This document shows, in pieces, positions 7,279 to 11,453 of a stretch of DNA of 11,453 nt (the first letter of the stretch is position 1; every line of letters begins with the position of its first letter). This DNA is from Dictyocoela muelleri (lineage: Eukaryota; Microsporidia). The position numbers and the translations under genes were made by a program. The notes below the pieces were generated by a model. That model was not told the DNA's origin, searched no databases, and saw only the letters and a list, made by a program, of their open reading frames with translations. Location of the stretch: the NCBI GenBank assembly GCA_016256075.1, contig SDVU01000674.1, positions 1-11,453 of the forward strand. Direction: 5' to 3'.

Positions 7279-7877
7279 GATCATGATTAAACAACACCTC
7301 CTGTAAACAATTGATATTATTTTCTAAACAATTAATATATGAAATTTAGAATAAAAAATATAAATATTTGTATCTTGCCTAAAATTTTCACACGGTGGAA
7401 AATTTTGGACAATATCTAAAATTTTTATAACCCCTTAAATGAATTATGAATTTGAACCAAAAAACACAAGTTCAGTATTCTTCACGTATAATAGTGCAGC
7501 ATTTTAATTTTTGCTGTATATCGGCTTTAGAGAAGAGCGAATGAAATTTCTGATATGTCCTAATAAAATAATATATAATATAACCATTATTGCCTAAATA
7601 ACTACTAGTTGAGATATTTTACATGTAGAAAAGGGTAAATCTATGCATGAAAATGTAAATTTTTCAAATCAAAAATCGGTTATTGTAAGTATAGATATAT
7701 AATTTGTATAGAAATTTTTTTACGATATCACAAAATTGCAAAATTTTTGTCGAAAATGCAATTTTCATCAACCCTAAAATATAGATAAACTACATTTTTT
7801 TACTTCAAAAAGAGACAGTAAAATAATAGTCAATAATGATATAATTTATAATAATAGAAATAAAAAGAAATGCATAT
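7279..7877. other. AT-rich region between mobile elements, with one palindrome
   Basis: No gene was recognised. A 26-bp near-palindrome at 7381-7406 (AAAATTTTCACAC paired with GGTGGAAAATTTT, 11 of 13) resembles a hairpin-type transposon end. Its TAAAATTTT edge resembles the outer edge of the Merlin B repeat. A short minus-strand frame near 7480-7550 (KADIQQKLKCC) is too small to assign. Confidence 0.5.
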
Positions 7878-7953
7878 AACATGGAGATGTGTTAGAAGAT
7901 ATTCTGCATTAAAGATCAAAACATGCATAAACAAAAAAGATATATTATTTTAT
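7878..7953 (+). repeat. Left copy of a roughly 76-bp direct repeat flanking the nested elements
   Basis: The sequence begins AACATGGAGATGTGTTAGA. It aligns in the same orientation with 11010-11086 at roughly 85-88% by eye, sharing CAAAACATGCATAAA and AAAAAAGATAT blocks. It ends about 10 bp before the left hairpin of the outer element. Confidence 0.8.
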
Positions 7954-7962
7954 AATGTTGAG

Positions 7963-7993
7963 TCACAACTCAGCCCACTGGGCTGAGTTGCGA
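7963..7993. repeat. Hairpin at the left end of the outer element
   Basis: TCACAACTCAGCCC at 7963-7976 pairs with 7980-7993 at 13 of 14 positions around ACT. This is one of the most G+C-rich spots in the area. Confidence 0.85.
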
Positions 7994-8158
7994 TCTTTTC
8001 AGCGCTAAAAAATCAAATTTTAAATTAATAAAAAATCAAAGTCAAAAATTAAAGGCGAAAAAAAACAGACCGAAATAAATAATAAAAATCAATTTTGATT
8101 TATAATTTTATAATCTAAAAAATTAACAATAAATCTTTTAATTACTATCTACATGATA

Positions 8159-8242
8159 GTTTAGAAAAATGTGGACAAAGTTCAGAAACGAATAAACAAT
8201 GTTTAGAAAAGAATTGAGAAAGTTCAGAAAAGAATGGAAAAA
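8159..8242 (+). repeat. Left terminal repeat of the Tc1 element: four 21-bp iterons
   Basis: Units start at 8159, 8180, 8201 and 8222 with consensus GTTYAGAAAAGAATRRRCAA. GTTTAG and GTTCAG variants alternate. Such iterons are probable transposase-binding sites. Confidence 0.85.
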
Positions 8243-8886
8243 TTAAAAAAATAAAAATAAAAAAAAAATAAATATATGTTTTTGAATAAGAACCAATTAA
8301 ATTTTTAATTAAATTGAAAATATCCGTTTAAAACATTATTAACCGTTTCATGCATATTATAATAAAAATTTCTAAAAAATTTGACACTAAGGTTGTTAAA
8401 TTCAATAATATAATTTTCAATGTATTGTAACGACGTTATTTTTATATTTGCGAGATGCATTTCAGGAAATATAACACATAAAAACCCCGAATACATTCTC
8501 GATGGGATTTAATTATGGAGAGTAAGTAGGTAAATATATATATGAAATATGTTTATCTGCCCAAAATGTCTTAATATTGGGAGAATGATTAAATATTACA
8601 TTATCCATAACAAGTACACAATATGTGGTTTATATTTGAATCGTATGTTTCAATTAAAAATTCATGGATTAATGCACTATTATAAGAATCCCAATTAATT
8701 CATATCTTAAAATTCCTAAAGGTATAAGATTGCAATCAATAGATATTTTTTCTTCCGAAAGTTTCAAAATAATTTACTGCATCAACATAAACTGGAATAT
8801 ATCCTAATGAATTGCTCACATGTAAATTAAAACCAGTCTCATCTAAGAATATAGTTGTTCTGTTTTTAAAACCCTAATATAGAACA

Positions 8887-8894
8887 ATACTCGA
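8887..8894 (+). repeat. Left 8-bp target duplication of Merlin C
   Basis: ATACTCGA here and ATATTCGA at 9999-10006 flank Merlin C exactly and differ at one position. Eight to nine bases is the normal Merlin target duplication. Confidence 0.8.
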
Positions 8895-8910
8895 GGTGCT
8901 ATCGACATAA

Positions 8911-8940
8911 AAAACGCACAACATTAATGTTGTGCGTTTT
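8911..8940. repeat. Perfect 30-bp palindrome at the left end of Merlin C
   Basis: AAAACGCACAACATT at 8911-8925 is followed immediately by its reverse complement at 8926-8940. It is part of the terminal inverted repeat. Confidence 0.95.
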
Positions 8941-8977
8941 AGTCGCTAAAGCAATTTTTTTAAAAATAGGAACCCTT

Positions 8978-9807
8978 ATGTTTGAAAAACATTTTTATAA
9001 TAATAAAATATTTCATTGCTAGGATGCCGCAGTAGAATATTTATTGTCGATTCACGCTGTACAAAACAGCATCAACTGTCCGAAATATGCTTATCTCGTA
9101 CCTTTAAAGAAACAAGGAAGGTCTGAAACCTTTATTTATATTTATCGCTGCAGTAAACGAAATTGTACTTTCTCTCAAACTCTATTATCTAGAACACTTT
9201 AAATTCTATGAAGATTGATATACCAGCAATTCTTTTCACCGTATATCTACCTATGTTTAATATTTCTAATGATTTATTTAAAGGTTTATTTTCTTTCAAC
9301 GAAAAAAATTTTTCAAGAATAGAAAAAAATTAAATGAAATATATAAAAATACCATCAGCGTGAAGAAATGTTAGGAGGTGAGGGGTTTACATTGAAGCAG
9401 ATAAAACAGTAATTTCACGGAACGTAATTATTAGTAATCCTTCTTCATCTGATGACAATTTACCTCTAACAATCTGGTTATTAGGCATAATTGAAAGAAA
9501 TGATATAAAGAAGTTTAAATTATAAATATTACCGGACTGACGTGTTGACACATTCGCTGAGTTTTCCGTCGATATGTTTTGGCCTGGAAGTATATTGGTA
9601 ACGGATTGACATCCTTCATAGGTGCAAACAGCAAGAAATCTAGAATTAAGGCACATTATTTTACCACATACACACGGTTTTGTTAAATAGGAAGGGTAAT
9701 CTTCAAATAAAATTGAAAATCTGTGGTGTCACTTGAAAAGCGATATAAGTCGATAACATAGTGTACTTATGATAATATTGATGTTTTTTAGCAAAATTTG
9801 CATTTAG
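8978..9807 (+). pseudogene. Merlin C transposase, broken
   Basis: The ATG at 8978 lies shortly after a CCC, opens MFEKHFYNNK and meets an early stop. The same frame then gives a zinc ribbon: NCPKYAYLVP, IYIYRCSKRNCTFSQTLLSRT. After a stop and a shift, KIDIPAILFTVYLPMFNISN follows. The catalytic part from about 9378 reads GVYIEADKTVISRNVIISNP (first Asp), LPLTIWLLGIIERND, WPGSILVTD, a stop, then HPS (second Asp), LRHIILPHTHGFV, and NKIENLWCHLKSDI (Glu) near 9710-9745. This order is diagnostic for the IS1595/Merlin DDE transposases. Several in-frame stops and frameshifts are present. The long minus-strand frame at 9387-9656 is only the shadow of this gene. Confidence 0.85.
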
Positions 9808-9949
9808 AAAAAAAAGTATATAATTAGTCAAAATAATGAAGTTAAACTTGAAGTTTACACCAGATTACTACAACTATTATTTAGCAACATTTAAATAAAT
9901 AAATAAATTTTATCTTATTTATGTTTACTTTTTATTACCACCCTCTACC

Positions 9950-9989
9950 GACGAAAACGCACAACATGTAAATGTTGTGCGTTTTAGTC
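9950..9989. repeat. Palindrome at the right end of Merlin C
   Basis: AAAACGCACAACAT at 9954-9967 pairs perfectly with 9972-9985 around GTAA. GAC at 9950-9952 and GTC at 9987-9989 extend the stem. It is the counterpart of the left-end palindrome. Confidence 0.93.
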
Positions 9990-9998
9990 CGTAGCACC

Positions 9999-10006
9999 AT
10001 ATTCGA
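9999..10006 (+). repeat. Right 8-bp target duplication of Merlin C
   Basis: ATATTCGA directly follows the right end of Merlin C and matches the left copy at 7 of 8 positions. Confidence 0.8.
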
Positions 10007-10435
10007 TCACTGAACTCTTATGATTTTCTGAGAGCAAGGTTTGATCACCTTTTAAATTTTTTTCGAGTTAATACGCTTGATTTTACAAGTCTTTTATCGA
10101 TGAAACTGATGTCTCATCAATTTTTTCTTAAATATTTCATGGGCACCGATTTGTGTTAAAGAATTATCATTTTCGAAAATCTATATTAAAAAAATTTCTT
10201 TTTGTGATTTATCAGTTTTTTTTTTGTGGCCATTCTTGTTTTTATAATTTTCAAAATTGCCATTAATATTTTTATCAAAAAATTTTAAATTTTATACATT
10301 GTTGTGCTTCCAAATGTTGTTATTTTCATTAATTCACATGGGTTTTCGCAATTTCTAAAGTGGTTTATTTGTTCGAAATGATTAAAGGTCATAGAAAGGT
10401 ATTTTTTAGTCATAATGGTATTTTTATTTTTAATT

Positions 10436-10519
10436 TTTCTCTATTCTTTTCTGAACGTTGCCCATTCTTTTCTAAACTTTGTTTATTCCTTTCTAAAATA
10501 TTCTGTATTTTTAAAAGAC
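10436..10519 (-). repeat. Right terminal repeat of the Tc1 element: four 21-bp iterons
   Basis: Read on the minus strand, units begin at 10519, 10498, 10477 and 10456. The inner three match the left iterons well and the outermost is diverged. The period is the same as at the left end. Confidence 0.82.
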
Positions 10520-10646
10520 TTGCCATCTATTTCAAAAAATTTTATTCGCGAACAACTTTTATGACTAAAAATGGTACAGCATTTTTTACAAGACACATTT
10601 AATAAACATACAAGATTATATAAAATATCGGCATTCCAATAAGTTA
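10513..10646 (-). pseudogene. Possible Merlin-type zinc-ribbon fragment inside the outer element
   Basis: A minus-strand frame of about 45 codons reads YWNADILYNLVCLLN, then VSCKKCC, then FFEIDGKSFK, and runs into the Tc1 end. A CxxC pair followed by a DGxxF stretch resembles the N-terminal zinc ribbon of IS1595/Merlin transposases, before the second cysteine pair. No continuation is seen on the far side of the Tc1 element (8000-8158), so the parent would have been internally deleted. The match is short and tentative. Confidence 0.35.
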
Positions 10647-10971
10647 ATTAACTTCTAAAAATTGATATTAAAAACAAAATAAGATCAACAAAAATTATTA
10701 TTGATTAATTTTCTCTAACAATTTTTTTTAAATATTTCACTTTTTCTTAATTTATTATAATCCTCCTTATGAATATATACCAAATATATATAAAAATATT
10801 CTTGTATTCTTTATTAGAAAAAAAAATCAAGTAAAATATTTATGATCTTTTAAGATCCATTTTTCTATCAGGCTGCAACTCTTCGGCGCCCCTATTTTTT
10901 CTTTGATATTATATTTTCAAAATTTTTATGATTTATATTCACAGTCGAATTTTGATTTTATTGGCTAAAAT

Positions 10972-11003
10972 GTCGCAACTCAGCCACTTGTCTTGGTTGC
11001 GAC
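10972..11003. repeat. Hairpin at the right end of the outer element
   Basis: GTCGCAAC at 10972-10979 pairs exactly with GTTGCGAC at 10996-11003. The loop includes TCAGCCACTTG, which matches the left-end hairpin in inverted orientation. Confidence 0.8.
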
Positions 11004-11009
11004 ACAGAC

Positions 11010-11086
11010 AACATGGTTATGTGTTAGACGAGATTTTGCATAAAAGAACAAAACATGCATAAATAAAAAAAGATATTTTATTTTTA
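11010..11086 (+). repeat. Right copy of the roughly 76-bp direct repeat flanking the nest
   Basis: The sequence begins AACATGGTTATGTGTTAGA about 6 bp after the right hairpin of the outer element and matches 7878-7953 in the same orientation, with small differences and a 1-bp gap. Confidence 0.8.
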
Positions 11087-11453
11087 ATGAACATTGCCAA
11101 CATGCTGAAACTGGCAGACTAGCCGAATTAAAAAAAATAATTCACTAATAAAATTTTAAGTATCATATTTAAAAAAAATTAGTCATGAAATAATAAAAAT
11201 GAAGATCACGAATTAAAATATGTCTCGATTGTTCGAATTCTTCGAGCGATCAATTAGATAAGAAAAAAATACAAAACATTGATAATATAAATTAAATATA
11301 TTATAAATTAAAATTTATGGGGCTTGTTTAGAAAGATGCCTACCATCAAGGGGGGACCCTTGGATTGAATTTTTGAAAAAAAAAATTAAAAATAAATTAA
11401 TAAATTATTATTTTTTTAATTAAAATTAATTATAACCAATCCAATTCAACAAT
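11087..11453. other. AT-rich right edge with two small hairpins, no gene seen
   Basis: GATTGTTCGAA at 11227-11237 pairs with 11241-11251 at 9 of 11 positions around TTC, resembling the hairpin ends of elements to the left. CAAGGG at 11347-11352 pairs with CCCTTG at 11357-11362 around GGGA, in an isolated G+C-rich patch. No reading frame or family was recognised. Confidence 0.5.

Larger units (their letters stand above)
8895..9998 (+). mobile_element. Merlin C: IS1595/Merlin DNA transposon with hairpin ends
   Basis: The element is 1104 bp. Its ends begin GGTGCTATCGAC (left) and GGTGCTACGGAC (complement of the right) and share about 50 bp of inverted repeat. Each end is itself a palindrome. 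It is flanked by 8-bp duplications with one mismatch and encodes a broken transposase on the plus strand. It is inserted in the Tc1 transposase gene between the DNA-binding part and the catalytic core. It is the youngest layer of the nest, though already decayed. Confidence 0.88.
8305..10413 (-). pseudogene. Tc1/IS630 transposase, broken and interrupted by Merlin C
   Basis: The minus strand starts at ATG 10413 (MTKKYLSMTFNHFEQ) and carries a helix-turn-helix-like region (SLTQIGAHEIFKKKLMRHQF at about 10160-10100) on the right of the Merlin insertion. On the left side, the catalytic core reads FLDETGFNLHVSN (first Asp) at about 8855-8815, then, after a frameshift, VMDNVIFNHSPN (second Asp) near 8610-8575. 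LPTYSP, a stop, then LNPIENVF (Glu) follow near 8525-8490. Thirty-four positions separate the second Asp and the Glu, the DD34E spacing of Tc1-type elements. After another frameshift the C-terminal 63 codons (8305-8496) end at the stop at 8305. Several stops and at least two frameshifts, besides the insertion, make it dead. Confidence 0.8.
8159..10519 (-). mobile_element. Tc1/IS630 (DD34E-type) DNA transposon, split by Merlin C
   Basis: Terminal inverted repeats of 84 bp, 8159-8242 and 10436-10519, each consist of four 21-bp units. Between them lies a broken transposase on the minus strand whose start is 23 bp inside the right repeat and whose stop is 62 bp inside the left one. Removing Merlin C and its 8-bp duplication leaves about 1.25 kb, the normal Tc1-like size. 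The left flank is TA, as expected for the TA target, but the right flank is TT, so one copy has changed. Confidence 0.8.
7963..11003. mobile_element. Outer element with hairpin-like inverted ends, host of the nested insertions
   Basis: The ends share GTCGCAACTCAGCC-type sequence in inverted orientation (left 7963-7993, right 10972-11003). Similarity continues inward through AT-rich sequence containing TTTGATTTTWTT and the GCGCTGAAAA/GGCTAAAA stretch. Without the nested Tc1 element about 680 bp remain, too little for a full transposase. A Merlin-like zinc-ribbon fragment lies inside at 10513-10646, so it may be an internally deleted Merlin. It is flanked by direct repeats of about 76 bp. The family assignment is tentative. 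Confidence 0.5.

Noticed and set aside
9387-9656. 89-codon minus-strand reading frame
   Set aside because: It lies antisense to the catalytic region of the Merlin C transposase, whose plus-strand translation matches the IS1595/Merlin family; the minus frame matches nothing.
10360-10602. 80-codon plus-strand reading frame rich in Phe and Cys
   Set aside because: It runs antisense through the right terminal iterons and the N-terminal part of the Tc1 transposase; its composition reflects the repeats.
11340-11370. Purine-rich AAGGGGGGA as a possible retroelement polypurine tract
   Set aside because: No reverse transcriptase, integrase or long terminal repeat is visible nearby; a short G-rich hairpin alone is not enough.

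Overview
The window is very AT-rich eukaryotic DNA, most likely from a microsporidian with a repeat-bloated genome. Three things point there. The two intact host genes encode unusually short proteins: a 242-residue GPN1-type GTPase and a 74-residue SmD2 core. Both start codons are preceded directly by CCC, a start-proximal signal known from Microsporidia. The rest is littered with decayed cut-and-paste DNA transposons (IS1595/Merlin, MULE, Tc1/IS630, hAT-like). No intron, rRNA or CRISPR is seen. The species cannot be named from this sequence alone.

Layout. 1-1127: a perfect 62-bp inverted repeat at the window edge, then a decayed FLYWCH-MULE transposase (minus strand) ending at a GC-rich palindromic cluster. 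1128-1708: the N-terminal part of a Merlin transposase (Merlin A, minus), cut at the MULE end. 1709-3388: AT-rich DNA with no recognised gene but with a 269-bp imperfect palindrome at 2451-2719. 3389-5222: the host island, GPN1 and SmD2, both on the minus strand, separated by about 880 bp that holds a decayed tRNA-Tyr-like sequence and a weaker second one. 5733-6095: a short element with a hAT-like end. 6159-7278: Merlin B (plus strand), degraded but with clear terminal inverted repeats.

7878-11090 is a three-level nest. An outer element with hairpin-like inverted ends (7963-11003) holds a Tc1/IS630 element with four 21-bp iterons at each end (8159-10519). That element holds Merlin C (8895-9998), which has hairpin ends and an 8-bp target duplication. 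About 76 bp of direct repeat flanks the outermost element. The order of insertion was therefore outer element, then Tc1, then Merlin C.

GPN1 acts in RNA polymerase II assembly and nuclear import, and SmD2 is a core spliceosomal snRNP protein. They are neighbours by position, with no sign of an operon. The most unusual theme is that several unrelated transposon ends in the window are themselves near-perfect hairpins. This looks like a shared design of duplicated, inverted transposase-binding sites and is the main candidate for something not well described.
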